Shown here piece after piece: positions 42,423 to 51,695 of a stretch of 64,000 nt of DNA. Under the pieces are notes generated by a model. It ran no database searches, had not been told where the DNA came from, and was given only the letters and a program-made list of their open reading frames with translations. Source of the DNA: Cellulomonas gelida (lineage in GTDB: Bacteria > Actinomycetota > Actinomycetes > Actinomycetales > Cellulomonadaceae); the NCBI RefSeq assembly GCF_006538725.1, contig NZ_BJLQ01000009.1:54369-118368 (forward strand), written 5' to 3'. Numbering within the stretch: position 1 is the stretch's first letter; each line of letters opens with the position of its first letter. Position numbers and translations under genes: made by a program.

Positions 42423-43874
42423 ATGCCCGCCGTCGTGACCGACGACGCGCGCGCGACCTGGGCCCGCCTGCGGACGACCACCTGGGCCATGTGCGCGCTC
42501 GTGTTCCTCGCCGCCTTCGAGTCGCTCGCCGTCACGACCGTCATGCCGACCGTGTCGCTCGAGCTCGACGGCGCAGCTCTGTACGCCGTGGCCTTCGCCG
42601 CCCCGCTCGCGTCGGGCGTGGTCGGGATGGTCGCCGCCGGGGCGTGGGCGGATCGCGTCGGACCGGCGCGGCCCCTGCTGGCCGCCGCCCTCGCCTTCGT
42701 CGCCGGGCTGCTGGTCGCAGGGACCGCGCCGACGATGGCGGTGCTGGCCGGCGGGCGGCTGCTGCAGGGCCTCGGCGGCGGCGCGCTCACCGTCGTCTCC
42801 TACGTCGTCGTCGCGCGCCTCTACCCCGGCGCGCTGCACCCGCGTGTCTTCGCGGGGTTCTCCGCGGCGTGGGTCATTCCCTCGCTCGTCGGGCCGCCCG
42901 TCGCGGGGTTCGTCACCGAGCGCGCCGACTGGCGGTGGGTGTTCCTCGGCGTGGCGGTGCTCGTCCCGCCCATCGCGGCCGTCGTGCTGGCCCGCGTGCG
43001 CTCCGTGGGACCGCCCGAGCACCCCGCGCCCCCCGAGCCCGGGGCGGAGCCCGTCGACGACGCGTCGACGACGAGCGCGCGCCGGATCGGGTGGGCGGCG
43101 CTCGCCGCGCTGGCGGTGCTCGTGCTCGGCGTCAGCGGCGAGCTCAGCGGCGCGGGGACCGTGGCGGCGTCGCTCGGCGGCGTCGCCGTCGCGCTCGCTG
43201 CCCTGTCCCGGCTCGTCCCGCCCGGCACCTTGCGAGCGGCCCGCGGGCTGCCCGCGATCGTGGCCGACCGCGGGCTGCTCGCGGGCGCCTTCTTCGGCGC
43301 CGAGGTGTACCTGCCCTACCTGCTGACGCGTCGGTACGACGTCTCGCCGACGTTCGCGGGCGTGACGCTGACGGCCGCAGCGCTCACCTGGGCGGGTGCG
43401 GCGTGGGTGCAGGGGCGCCTGGGCGAGCGACTCCCCCACGCACGGGCCATCCGGGTCGGCACGGTCGTCGTCACCCTGGGTATCGCGGGCACGGGCGTGG
43501 GTGCCGCGACGCACGCGCCGATCCCGGTCCTCGTCGCCGCGTGGGCGGTCGCGGGTTTCGGCATGGGTCTGACCTACGCGCGGCAGACCGTGCTCGTGCT
43601 GCGGTACTCGTCCGGCCGCGCCGCGGGCACCAACAGCTCCGCCCTGTCCGTCTCGGACTCGATCGGTGCGTCGCTCTCGCTGGCGGTGACGGGGGTGCTG
43701 TTCGCAGCGTTCTCGGCCCGCGGCGGTGACGCACCGTACGCCGCGTGCTTCGCGCTGACGTCGGTGCTCGCCGCCGGCGCGGCGCTCGTCGCCGTCCGCG
43801 TGACGCCCCGGGTGGTGAGCGCGCCTCAGGACGCTGCGGGCTCGCCGACCGCGTCGAGCGTGGCACGCACATGA
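42423..43874 (+). CDS. MFS transporter (drug/H+ antiporter-like)
   Basis: 483 residues with 12-14 hydrophobic helices. MFS motif A-like GAWADRVGPARPL in the loop after helix 2, and the ALTVVSYVVVARLYP and GPPVAGFVTERADWRWVF segments, point to the DHA multidrug branch. A Pro/Glu-rich cytoplasmic loop (about 200-220) divides the halves. Substrate unknown. The last 49 bp overlap the convergent thioredoxin gene. Confidence 0.85.
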   Translation: MPAVVTDDARATWARLRTTTWAMCALVFLAAFESLAVTTVMPTVSLELDGAALYAVAFAAPLASGVVGMVAAGAWADRVGPARPLLAAALAFVAGLLVAGTAPTMAVLAGGRLLQGLGGGALTVVSYVVVARLYPGALHPRVFAGFSAAWVIPSLVGPPVAGFVTERADWRWVFLGVAVLVPPIAAVVLARVRSVGPPEHPAPPEPGAEPVDDASTTSARRIGWAALAALAVLVLGVSGELSGAGTVAASLGGVAVALAALSRLVPPGTLRAARGLPAIVADRGLLAGAFFGAEVYLPYLLTRRYDVSPTFAGVTLTAAALTWAGAAWVQGRLGERLPHARAIRVGTVVVTLGIAGTGVGAATHAPIPVLVAAWAVAGFGMGLTYARQTVLVLRYSSGRAAGTNSSALSVSDSIGASLSLAVTGVLFAAFSARGGDAPYAACFALTSVLAAGAALVAVRVTPRVVSAPQDAAGSPTASSVART

Positions 43875-44170
43875 GCGAGCCGCGGGACGCCGGCCGTCCG
43901 CTCGACGATGCGCCCGTGCGCGTCGAGCACGAGCACCGTGGGCGTGCTGTGCACGGCGAGGCGGGCCCCGAGCCGCTCGCCGCGTGACCCGGCGACGTCG
44001 AGCTCGACCAGGCGCACCCCGTCGGTGGTCTCCACGGCCCGTTGCAGCACCACGCGTGCCATCCGGCACGGCTGGCAGAACGTGCTCGACAGCTCGACCA
44101 CCGTCGCCCGCGTGCCGAGCGGGACTCCCAGGTCGTCCGGCGTGAGGACCTGCTGGTCGGCCACGCTCAC
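43826..44170 (-). CDS. Thioredoxin-fold protein with CQPC active site
   Basis: 114 residues. Thioredoxin fold with redox pair in STFCQPCRMAR (Cys32/Cys35) and cis-Pro in HSTPTVLVLD. CQPC replaces the CGPC of standard thioredoxins. No signal peptide. The GTG start overlaps the dapF stop (GTGA), so it is the last gene of the LigB-like/miaA/dapF run. Its 3' end overlaps the MFS gene tail-to-tail by 49 bp. Confidence 0.87.
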   Translation of the reverse strand: MSVADQQVLTPDDLGVPLGTRATVVELSSTFCQPCRMARVVLQRAVETTDGVRLVELDVAGSRGERLGARLAVHSTPTVLVLDAHGRIVERTAGVPRLAHVRATLDAVGEPAAS

Positions 44171-45159
44171 CGGCCGAGCAGCGCCGTCAGGTCGACGTCC
44201 ATCTCGCCGACGAGCACGGCCGGACCGGCCAGCTCGGCGTGGTCGTCGCCCAGCGCGGTGACGCGGACCGTGCCGCCGGGCACGTCGACGAGCCAGGTGT
44301 CAGGCGCGTCGGCACCCGCCCACGTGCGCACCGCCATCGCTGCCGCGACGGCACCCGTGCCGCACGAGCGGGTCTCCCCCACGCCGCGCTCGTGCACCCG
44401 CATGCGCACGCGTCCCGTCGTGCGGCCGTCGACGACCGTCTCGCCGAGCGGGACGACGATCTCGACGTTCGTGCCGTGGGGCGGGACCGGCTGCACCTGC
44501 GGCGCGCGCGTGAGGTCGACCGCGGCCAGCTCGGCGACGTCGGGCAGCGCGAGCACGCTGTGCGGGTTGCCGACGTCGACGGACAGCGCCGGTCGCACGA
44601 CGTCCAGCCCCGTGACCGCGACCTCGGCGTCGAACCCGGCCTCGGCCGCGGCACGACCGCCGGGCAGGTGCCACCGGCCGATGTCGAACGCGAACCACGC
44701 GCCGTCGCCGACGCCCTCGGGCACCGCGACGCGCCGCACGCGCATCACGCCCGCGCGCGTGCCGACGGCGACCTCGTCGGCATCGGGCCACAGTCCGAGC
44801 CGGTCGAGGTAGAGGGCGAACACCCGCACGCCGTTCCCGCACATCTCCGCGATCGAGCCGTCCGCGTTGCGGTAGTCCATGAACCACTGCGCCTCGGGTG
44901 CGTCGGCGAGCAGCGGGGCGCCCTCGACCACGTGGCGGCTCGCGACGAGCCGGATCACGCCGTCTCCCCCGACGCCCGCACGCCGGTCCGCGAGCGCCCG
45001 CACCAGGTCGGCGCTCAGGTCGAGGTGACCGTCGCGGTCGTCGAGCAGGACGAAGTCGTTCTGCGTGCCGTGACCCTTGGTCACGTGCAGGGTCCCGTCC
45101 GGGCGCGCGGGTGGGGCGGCGGCCTGTCCGTCGACGGACGGGCCCACGGCGGTCGTCAT
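44167..45159 (-). CDS. dapF: Diaminopimelate epimerase DapF
   Basis: 330 residues, with an N-terminal extension of about 25 residues. Catalytic cysteines in EMCGNGVRVF and SCGTGAVAAAM, substrate motif GHGTQNDFVLLDD and GNPHSV. It converts LL- to meso-diaminopimelate for lysine (and, in many bacteria, peptidoglycan). ATG at 45159 overlaps the miaA stop (ATGA), and its stop overlaps the thioredoxin start. With MurE of ENPR type, the product here may be used mainly for lysine. Confidence 0.95.
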   Translation of the reverse strand: MTTAVGPSVDGQAAAPPARPDGTLHVTKGHGTQNDFVLLDDRDGHLDLSADLVRALADRRAGVGGDGVIRLVASRHVVEGAPLLADAPEAQWFMDYRNADGSIAEMCGNGVRVFALYLDRLGLWPDADEVAVGTRAGVMRVRRVAVPEGVGDGAWFAFDIGRWHLPGGRAAAEAGFDAEVAVTGLDVVRPALSVDVGNPHSVLALPDVAELAAVDLTRAPQVQPVPPHGTNVEIVVPLGETVVDGRTTGRVRMRVHERGVGETRSCGTGAVAAAMAVRTWAGADAPDTWLVDVPGGTVRVTALGDDHAELAGPAVLVGEMDVDLTALLGR

Positions 45160-46115
45160 GAACCCAGACTACGGCGGGGTGCCGGGTCGTCGGTGGCCGG
45201 GCCGAGCCGTCCGGCGTCCGCCTGGGCGACGAGCGCGAGCGCCCGGTCGACCAGGTCCGGGTCCTGCGCGTCGAGCCAGTGCACGCGCGGGTCGCGGCCG
45301 AACCAGCCCATCTGCTTGCGCGCCAGGCGGCGCGTCCCGGCGGTGATCGCGTCACGAGCCTCGTCGGACGTGAGCTCGCCGCGCAGCATCGCTGCCGTCT
45401 CCGCGTACCCGACCGCGCGTGCGGCGGTGCGGCCCAGACCGTGCTCGAGCAACCTCTCGACCTCGGCGACGAGCCCGCGCTCGAGCATGTGCTCGGTCCG
45501 CGCCGCGACGCGGGCGTCGAGGACCGCGCGGTCGCAGTCGAGCCCGATCTGCACCGCGGGGACCTCGTACACGTGCTGCGGCAGCGACGCGGAGTACCGC
45601 CGCCCGGTGAGCTCGATGACCTCGAGCGCACGCACGATGCGCCGCGCGTTACGTGGCCCGATCGCCTCGGCCGCGATCGGGTCCAGGCGCGCCAGCTCGT
45701 CGTGCAGGGCACGCGACCCGTGCTCCTCGACGCGAGCCTCGAGGCGCGCGCGCACGTCCGGGTCGGTACCCGGGAACTCCATGTGGTCGAGCAGCGCCCG
45801 CACGTACAGGCCCGACCCGCCCGCGGCGACCACGCGCACACCGCGCGTGGCGCAGTCGTCGATCGTCGCGCGCGCGAGCGCCTGGTAGTCCGCGACGGAG
45901 GCCTCCTCGCGCGGGTCGAGCACGTCGAGCAGGTGGTGCGGGACGCCTCGACGCTCGGCGAGCGTCATCTTGGCGGTGCCGACGTCCATGCCGCGGTACA
46001 GCTGGAGCGCGTCGGCGTTGAGCACCTCGCCGCCCAGGGCGAGCGCGAGGGCGACGGCCAGGTCGGACTTGCCGGTCGCGGTCGGCCCCACGACGGCGAC
46101 GACGAGCGCGCTCAC
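45156..46115 (-). CDS. miaA: tRNA dimethylallyltransferase MiaA
   Basis: 319 residues. P-loop GPTATGKSDLA (10-20), NADALQLYRGMDVGTAK, GGSGLYVRALLD, RRIVRALEV and the C-terminal RKQMGWF motif. It prenylates A37 of tRNAs reading UNN codons; MiaB, encoded nearby, thiolates the product. The GTG start at 46115 overlaps the stop of the LigB-like gene, and its stop overlaps dapF. Confidence 0.96.
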   Translation of the reverse strand: MSALVVAVVGPTATGKSDLAVALALALGGEVLNADALQLYRGMDVGTAKMTLAERRGVPHHLLDVLDPREEASVADYQALARATIDDCATRGVRVVAAGGSGLYVRALLDHMEFPGTDPDVRARLEARVEEHGSRALHDELARLDPIAAEAIGPRNARRIVRALEVIELTGRRYSASLPQHVYEVPAVQIGLDCDRAVLDARVAARTEHMLERGLVAEVERLLEHGLGRTAARAVGYAETAAMLRGELTSDEARDAITAGTRRLARKQMGWFGRDPRVHWLDAQDPDLVDRALALVAQADAGRLGPATDDPAPRRSLGS

Positions 46116-46942
46116 CGTGCGCCGCCCGTCAGCCAGGTCCCGACGACGTGCTGCGCACCGAGCAGCACGAGCCCCTCGACGTCGGCCCGCACCTCGGCCG
46201 CCGTGGCGCCGACGAGCACCTGCCACGGCCCCCAGCCGGTGACCGCGAGCGCCTCGGCACGCACGGGGTCGAGCGCGGCGATCCGCTCGCGCGCCGCGGG
46301 TTCCCCCGAGCGCAGGGCGTCCACGAGCGCGTCGTCGTAGGCGAGCGCCTCGGGGTCGTCGGCGAGCGGCGCGTCCGGGCCGTGCCGTCCCGAGGCCGAG
46401 CCGACGACGACGAGCGCCGTGCGCGTCCGGGCCGAGACCAGGCTGGACCCGAGCGCGCGCAGCGCGACCCCGTCGCGCCCGCAGGTCTCGACGGCGTGCG
46501 CCGCACCGCGCCCCGTGGCGGCCAGCAGCCGCAGCGCGACCGCCGTCGGGACGCTCGCCCGGTGCGTGCGCCCGAGGCGCGCAGCCACCTCCTCGGGGAC
46601 GACGAGGTCCGCCGGCGGGACCTGCGCCAGCATCTGGTCGGGGATCCCGGCGGCGGCGAGGCTGGCGCGCACCTGTCCGACCACAGTGACCGCGGGCACC
46701 GTCGTCGTCCCCGCTCTCGCGTGCGCCGAACCGCCCGGCGCTGCCGACCCCTCCGGCGAGGTCCCGGGCGTCCGACGAGCAGCCCTGCCGGGCGCGACCA
46801 CCACGACGCGGTCCGCGTGCTCGACCGCGCGCCGCACCGCCGCCGTCGCCACCTCGCGCAGCCCGGCCGCAGGATCCGTGCGACCGGACGCACCGGGGAC
46901 CAGCAGCGCCGTGTCGGGGACGAGAGCAGCGGCGACCAGCAT
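46112..46942 (-). CDS. LigB-superfamily (class III extradiol dioxygenase-like) protein
   Basis: 276 residues. Starts MLVAAALVPDTALLVPGASG and contains ALVVVGSASGRHGPDAPLADD, resembling the LigB/MEMO fold, with a Gly/Ala/Pro-rich insertion about 50-80. The metal-binding histidines of true dioxygenases are not evident, so catalysis is uncertain. It is a conserved actinobacterial neighbour of miaA. The ATG lacks an RBS and follows TAGCGT by 6 nt. Overlaps miaA by 4 bp, heading a LigB-miaA-dapF-thioredoxin operon. Confidence 0.7.
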   Translation of the reverse strand: MLVAAALVPDTALLVPGASGRTDPAAGLREVATAAVRRAVEHADRVVVVAPGRAARRTPGTSPEGSAAPGGSAHARAGTTTVPAVTVVGQVRASLAAAGIPDQMLAQVPPADLVVPEEVAARLGRTHRASVPTAVALRLLAATGRGAAHAVETCGRDGVALRALGSSLVSARTRTALVVVGSASGRHGPDAPLADDPEALAYDDALVDALRSGEPAARERIAALDPVRAEALAVTGWGPWQVLVGATAAEVRADVEGLVLLGAQHVVGTWLTGGAR

Positions 46943-46948
46943 GAGGTG

Positions 46949-46954
46949 ACGCTA
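46949..46954 (-). promoter_or_regulatory. Candidate leaderless promoter (TAGCGT) for the LigB-like/miaA/dapF operon
   Basis: TAGCGT, 6 nt, ATG at 46942 on the minus strand. The remaining 156-bp gap to the YbjN gene shows nothing else. Confidence 0.5.
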
Positions 46955-47098
46955 TCCGAGGTCGCCGCGCGCTCCGGTCACCAGGCGGGGAGGGCCGCGT
47001 GGGCAGGAGCCGGACGAGCGCGGGCTGGTCAGGACGCGCCAGGCCGCTCGAACGGCCTACGCGGGGACGGATCAGGCGCTGGGCCGGTGCCGCGCGGC

Positions 47099-47671
47099 TC
47101 AGACGTGGTCCGTGCCGCCGGGGTCGGTGCTCGCGGCACCCGGCGCGGCTGCGTCCTCGGCGGCACGTGCGGCGGCGGAGCGCTGGGCCCGGAACGCCTC
47201 GACGGCCTCGGGGAACTGCTCGTCGAGGTGGGAGAAGAACGCGAGCGCCGTGGAGACCGCGCAGCCGAGGTGCTGGTCGAGCTGGGAGTCCGCGACCCCC
47301 GGCCGGTAGTCGACCGCGTGCTCCGCGTACACCCCGAGCAGGTCGTCCTCGACGCGCACGTAGGTCTTCGGGAAGACCTTGTCGGTGTTCCACGCGTTCG
47401 CGAGCTTGAGGACCTCGAGGTACCGCGACGCCGCGAGCGGGCGCGTCCAGCGACCCCGGACCTGCAGGAACTCCCGCTCGGCTCCGATCCGCACGAAGTA
47501 GAAGACGTGGTCGTCCCAGATGCCGCCGATGTCGCCGTCCGAGTCGATCGCGTACCGGTAGCCGTGGGCGTCGAGCGTCGCCGTGACGCGCTCGTGCGTC
47601 AACGGCTCGAGCGCGGGCGCGGGCGCGGCAGGGGCCGGCTCCGGCGCGTCGTGCTTGCTGAAGAAGCCCAT
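47099..47671 (-). CDS. YbjN-domain protein A
   Basis: 190 residues. An Ala/Pro-rich start (MGFFSKHDAPEPAPAAPAP) is followed by a YbjN domain (about 25-150; YAIDSDGDIGGIWDDHVFYF, VFPKTYVRVEDDLLGVYAE) and an Ala/Asp-rich tail. YbjN is structurally related to secretion-chaperone folds; its function in actinobacteria is not established. Divergent from two further YbjN genes 174 bp away, with clear paralogy (shared DGD, FPKTYVR/WPKAYVR). Confidence 0.88.
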   Translation of the reverse strand: MGFFSKHDAPEPAPAAPAPALEPLTHERVTATLDAHGYRYAIDSDGDIGGIWDDHVFYFVRIGAEREFLQVRGRWTRPLAASRYLEVLKLANAWNTDKVFPKTYVRVEDDLLGVYAEHAVDYRPGVADSQLDQHLGCAVSTALAFFSHLDEQFPEAVEAFRAQRSAAARAAEDAAAPGAASTDPGGTDHV

Positions 47672-47833
47672 GGGCACCGTCCTCGTCGTCGTTCCGGGAC
47701 CCGGCTCGCGGGTCCTCGCGACACTAGCCCGCACCCCACGACACCCGCGAACCCGGCGGCACCCGCCGCACCACGACGCGCCACGCCGTCCACGCTCTGG
47801 GACGGCCACCGCGATCCCCCCGACGCGCGCGGG

Positions 47834-47839
47834 TAGTGT
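47834..47839 (+). promoter_or_regulatory. Candidate leaderless promoter (TAGTGT) for YbjN B
   Basis: TAGTGT, 6 nt, ATG at 47846; no RBS. In the 174-bp divergent gap. Confidence 0.5.
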
Positions 47840-47845
47840 CGCCCC

Positions 47846-48436
47846 ATGGCCGCGCAGCCCGACGAGCACCGCCCGTGGTGGCGTCGTCGGCGTGCGTCCG
47901 GGGACGCCCCGGAACCACGCATGGAGCCGAGCGACGACGAGCTGCACGCGAACGTCACGCGCCTGCTCGCGCGCGAGCTGGGTGTCGCCGAGTCGGCGAC
48001 CGAGCACCCCCGGTCGGTCACCCCCGCGCGCATCGCGGCGTGGATGGCCGACAACCACTTCAGCTACTTCGTCGACAACGACGGCGATCTCGGCGGGCTG
48101 TGGCGCGGGCGGTTGTTCTACTTCTTCCTCTTCGGCGAGCGTGCGGAGATCCTGCAGATCCGCGGGCAGTGGCACCGCGAGATCGCGATCGAGCGCCTCG
48201 AGGAGGTCCTCGACCTGTGCAACGAGTGGAACGCCGACCGCATCTGGCCCAAGGCGTACGTGCGCGTGCGGGACAACGGTCGCGTGCACGTCGTCGCGGA
48301 GGTCGCCACCGACCTCGAGCACGGCGCGACCGACGCCCAGCTCTCGCAGCTGCTGTTCTGCGGCCTGTCGACCGGCTCGATGTTCTTCGACGCGATCGAC
48401 GAGAAGTACCCCGACCCGGCCGGGAGCGTGCCGTGA
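47846..48436 (+). CDS. YbjN-domain protein B
   Basis: 196 residues. A basic Trp/Arg-rich head (WWRRRRASG) precedes the YbjN domain: [71 protein letters not shown]. Its stop overlaps the start of YbjN C (GTGA), so B and C are co-translated. Together with A they form three paralogues in 1.9 kb. Function unknown; probably a small structural or chaperone-like protein. Confidence 0.88.
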   Translation: MAAQPDEHRPWWRRRRASGDAPEPRMEPSDDELHANVTRLLARELGVAESATEHPRSVTPARIAAWMADNHFSYFVDNDGDLGGLWRGRLFYFFLFGERAEILQIRGQWHREIAIERLEEVLDLCNEWNADRIWPKAYVRVRDNGRVHVVAEVATDLEHGATDAQLSQLLFCGLSTGSMFFDAIDEKYPDPAGSVP

Positions 48437-48951
48437 GCGGGCCGGGCTGGCTCCTGCGCGTGCTGGGCGGGCTGCCGAAGCCCGCCAAGCACGCTCCCGC
48501 CGACGACGAGGAGCCGCAGCCCGTCACGCGCGACCGGGTGGGCGACTACCTGCTCGACAAGGGCTACCGGTTCATCGTCGACGACGACGGCGACCTCACC
48601 GGGACGTGGGACGGCAGCCGGTTCTGGTTCCTGCTGCTCGGCGAGCACGACGAGATCGTCCAGGTGCGCGGACGGTGGCACCGGCAGGTGCCGCTCGAGC
48701 AGCGGGCGGCCGTCTCGCTCGCGCTCAACGACTGGAACCGCGAGCGCATCTGGCCCAAGGCGTACGTCCGCGAGGAGGAGGGCATGCTCGCGCTCTACTC
48801 CGAGGTCAGCGCGGACTTCGAGCCGGGCGCGACCGACAACCAGCTCGCCCAGGTCCTGTCGTGCGGGCTGGGCACGGGCGTGCAGCTGTTCGCCGCGCTC
48901 GAGGCGACCATCCCCGGCGGCGGTCTGCCCCCGGACGTGCCGGACAACTGA
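48433..48951 (+). CDS. YbjN-domain protein C
   Basis: 172 residues. Short head ([20 protein letters not shown]), then the YbjN domain with [50 protein letters not shown] and [21 protein letters not shown]. Closest to YbjN B. The GTG start at 48433 overlaps the B stop. A 16-bp tandem repeat follows, and the convergent gene is miaB. Confidence 0.87.
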   Translation: MSGPGWLLRVLGGLPKPAKHAPADDEEPQPVTRDRVGDYLLDKGYRFIVDDDGDLTGTWDGSRFWFLLLGEHDEIVQVRGRWHRQVPLEQRAAVSLALNDWNRERIWPKAYVREEEGMLALYSEVSADFEPGATDNQLAQVLSCGLGTGVQLFAALEATIPGGGLPPDVPDN

Positions 48952-48987
48952 CGGCTCGGCGGCACTGGCGCTCGTCGAACCGGTCCT

Positions 48988-49067
48988 CAGCCGTACCCGA
49001 GCGCAGTCGCACCCGAGCTCAGTCGCACCCGAGCTCAGCCGTACCCGAGCTCAGTCGTACCCGAGCT
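48988..49067. repeat. 16-bp tandem repeat, five copies, ending at the miaB stop
   Basis: Five units of CAGYCGYACCCGAGCT occupy 48988-49003, 49004-49019, 49020-49035, 49036-49051 and 49052-49067, differing only at the two pyrimidine positions and one final base. The next CAG reaches into the miaB stop codon (49069-49067). The same unit length and copy number as the serA array, but a different sequence. Confidence 0.9.
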
Positions 49068-50644
49068 CAGCGGACGGTGAGCGACGGCATCCCGAGGCTG
49101 ACGGGACCGGGCGCCGCGCCCGTGCCGCACGCGTCTGCGCCGTGCCCGCCCGCGTGCTCGTCGTCGCCCGACTGCCGCGTCTGCCACGCGTCACCGGCTC
49201 GCGTGCGCCGCACGGCGAACGGCCCACCCGTGAGCGCGGAGTCCGCGACCAGGTGGTGCGGTGCACCGTGCGTCACCTGAACGGTCACGAGGTCACCCGG
49301 CCGGGGCGCGGCGTCGGGGTCGAGGTCAGCCGGCAGCGCGAGGTGCACGAGACGGTTGTCGGCGGCGCGCCCCGAGATCCGGCGCGTCTCGCCATCCTTG
49401 CGCCCCTCGCCCTCCGCCACGAGCACCTCGACGACCCGACCCTCCTGGGCCGCGTTCTCCTGCGCACAGATGCGCTCCTGGAGCGCGATCAGCCGCTCGT
49501 ACCGCTCCTGCACGACCGCCTTGGGCAGCTGGTCCGGCAGGTCGGCGGCCGGCGTCCCCGGCCGCTGCGAGTACTGGAACGTGAACGCGGAGGAGAACCG
49601 CGCGGCCTCGACCACGCGCAGCGTGTCCTCGAAGTCCTCGTCGGTCTCCCCCGGGAAGCCGACGATGATGTCGGTCGTGATCGCCGCGTGCGGGATGGCC
49701 GCGCGCACGCGGTCGAGGATGCCGAGGAACTTCTCGGACCGGTAGGAGCGGCGCATCGCGCGCAGCACCCGGTCCGAGCCGGACTGCAGGGGCATGTGGA
49801 GCGACGGCATGACCGTCGGCGTCGCCGCCATCGCCTCGATGACGTCGTCGGTGAACGCCGCGGGATGAGGCGAGGTGAAGCGCACCCGCTCGAGGCCGGG
49901 GATCGCGCCCACGGCACGCAGGAGCTTGGCGAACGCACCGCGGTCGCCGAAGCCCACACCGTAGGAGTTCACGTTCTGCCCGAGCAGCGTGACCTCGATC
50001 GCGCCGGTTGCGACGAGGGCCTCGACCTCGGCGAGGATCTCCCCCGGCCGCCGGTCGCGCTCCTTGCCGCGCAGGTGCGGCACGATGCAGAACGTGCACG
50101 TGTTGTTGCACCCGACGCTGATGGAGACCCAGCCCGCGTAGACGGACTCGCGGCGCGTGGGCAGCGTCGACGGGAAGACCTTGAGCGACTCCTCGATCTC
50201 CACCTGCGCGGCCGCGTTGTGCCGCGCGCGCTCGAGCAGCACCGGCAGCACGTCGAGGTTGTGCGTGCCGAACACCACGTCGACCCAGGGTGCGCGCTCG
50301 ACGATGCCGGCGCGGTCCTTCTGCGCGAGGCACCCGCCGACGGCGATCTGCATGTCCGGGCGGCTGCGCTTGGTGCGGGCCAGGCGGCCCAGGTTCCCGT
50401 ACAGCTTGTCGGCCGCGTTCTCGCGCACCGCGCACGTGTTGATGACGATCACGTCGGCGTCCTCGGACGCCGCCTGCTCGGGCGTGGCCGCGACGTAGCC
50501 CGCCTGCTCGAGCATGCCGGCCATGTGCTCGGAGTCGTGCACGTTCATCTGGCAGCCGAGCGTCTTGACGAGGTACGTGCGCGCAGAACCGCCCGACGTG
50601 GTCGTGGTCGGGGCGTGGTCGGGCGCGGGCAGGGTCGTGGACAT
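49067..50644 (-). CDS. miaB: tRNA-2-methylthio-N6-dimethylallyladenosine synthase MiaB
   Basis: 525 residues. UPF0004 domain with cluster cysteines in [15 protein letters not shown] and GGCLAQKD; radical-SAM motif [16 protein letters not shown]; and a TRAM domain near residues 405-475. It adds the 2-methylthio group to i6A37, following MiaA. A Gly/Asp/His-rich C-terminal tail of ~45 residues is extra. ATG at 50644 lacks an RBS; TACCCT ends 8 nt upstream, and an adjacent GTG one codon earlier is possible. Confidence 0.94.
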   Translation of the reverse strand: MSTTLPAPDHAPTTTTSGGSARTYLVKTLGCQMNVHDSEHMAGMLEQAGYVAATPEQAASEDADVIVINTCAVRENAADKLYGNLGRLARTKRSRPDMQIAVGGCLAQKDRAGIVERAPWVDVVFGTHNLDVLPVLLERARHNAAAQVEIEESLKVFPSTLPTRRESVYAGWVSISVGCNNTCTFCIVPHLRGKERDRRPGEILAEVEALVATGAIEVTLLGQNVNSYGVGFGDRGAFAKLLRAVGAIPGLERVRFTSPHPAAFTDDVIEAMAATPTVMPSLHMPLQSGSDRVLRAMRRSYRSEKFLGILDRVRAAIPHAAITTDIIVGFPGETDEDFEDTLRVVEAARFSSAFTFQYSQRPGTPAADLPDQLPKAVVQERYERLIALQERICAQENAAQEGRVVEVLVAEGEGRKDGETRRISGRAADNRLVHLALPADLDPDAAPRPGDLVTVQVTHGAPHHLVADSALTGGPFAVRRTRAGDAWQTRQSGDDEHAGGHGADACGTGAAPGPVSLGMPSLTVR

Positions 50645-50652
50645 CACCGACC

Positions 50653-50658
50653 AGGGTA
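50653..50658 (-). promoter_or_regulatory. Candidate leaderless promoter (TACCCT) for miaB
   Basis: TACCCT ends 8 nt before ATG 50644, or 5 nt before the in-frame GTG preceding it. Confidence 0.35.
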
Positions 50659-50803
50659 CGGCCGACGACCGTGCCCGCCGGAACCGCATGGACGCGCCTG
50701 CCGCACGCTCCCGCAGGTCACCCGTTCGCCTGACCGGCCTGTTGCCCCGACGAATGTTGCCGGATCGAGACGCACGACGGATGCAGGATCGGACAATTCC
50801 CCC

Positions 50804-50809
50804 TACGTT
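50804..50809 (+). promoter_or_regulatory. Candidate leaderless promoter (TACGTT) for gluABCD
   Basis: TACGTT, 6 nt, ATG at 50816; no Shine-Dalgarno. In the 171-bp miaB/gluA divergent gap. Confidence 0.5.
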
Positions 50810-50815
50810 CGACGG

Positions 50816-51616
50816 ATGGCGGACGTCGTGACGGAACCCGGACCCGGGGCTGAGCCCGCACCTGCGCCCGGGCAGCTCGGCCCCCCGCTCGTCGAGCTGC
50901 GCGGAGTCGACAAGCACTTCGGTGCGCTGCACGTGCTCAAGGACATCGACCTGACCGTCTCGCGCGGTGAGGTCGTCGTCATCATCGGCCCCTCCGGGAG
51001 CGGCAAGTCGACGCTGTGCCGCACCATCAACCGTCTCGAGACGATCGACTCCGGCTCGATCGTGATCGACGGGCGCGAGCTGCCCGAGGAGGGCCGCGAC
51101 CTCGCACGGCTGCGGGCCGAGGTCGGCATGGTCTTCCAGTCGTTCAACCTCTTCGCGCACCGGACCGTGCTGGAGAACGTCACGCTCGGGCCGATCAAGG
51201 CCAAGGGCATGAAGAAGGCCGAGGCGACGGCCCGAGCGACCGAGCTGCTCGAGCGTGTCGGGGTCGGCAACCAGGCCGCCAAGCTCCCGGCGCAGCTCTC
51301 CGGCGGGCAGCAGCAGCGCGTGGCGATCGCTCGCGCGCTGGCGATGGGTCCGAAGGTCATGCTCTTCGACGAGCCGACGTCGGCGCTCGACCCCGAGATG
51401 ATCAACGAGGTCCTCGACGTCATGGTCGGGCTCGCGCGCGACGGCATGACGATGCTCGTCGTCACGCACGAGATGGGCTTCGCGCGTCGCGCCGCGCACC
51501 GCGTGGTGTTCATGGACGCGGGCGAGATCGTCGAGCAGGCGGACCCCGAGACGTTCTTCACCGCACCGCGCAGCGAGCGCGCCCGCGACTTCCTGTCCAA
51601 GATCCTCACCCACTGA
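50816..51616 (+). CDS. gluA: Glutamate-type ABC transporter, ATP-binding subunit
   Basis: 266 residues. Walker [11 protein letters not shown]-loop FQSFNLF, signature LSGGQQQR, Walker [13 protein letters not shown] and switch His in VTHEMGF. Polar amino acid (PAAT) family. The first ~25 residues are a Pro/Glu-rich tail. Next to a substrate-binding lipoprotein and two permeases in the gluABCD order known from Corynebacterium, between miaB and recX as in other actinobacteria; glutamate as substrate is inferred from this. Confidence 0.9.
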   Translation: MADVVTEPGPGAEPAPAPGQLGPPLVELRGVDKHFGALHVLKDIDLTVSRGEVVVIIGPSGSGKSTLCRTINRLETIDSGSIVIDGRELPEEGRDLARLRAEVGMVFQSFNLFAHRTVLENVTLGPIKAKGMKKAEATARATELLERVGVGNQAAKLPAQLSGGQQQRVAIARALAMGPKVMLFDEPTSALDPEMINEVLDVMVGLARDGMTMLVVTHEMGFARRAAHRVVFMDAGEIVEQADPETFFTAPRSERARDFLSKILTH

Positions 51617-51695
51617 CGCCGCCGCCGACCCTGCCCGACCGTCCCTCCGAGGCTTCCCGCACGACACGTTGAGAACCGACACGAAGGGAACCACC

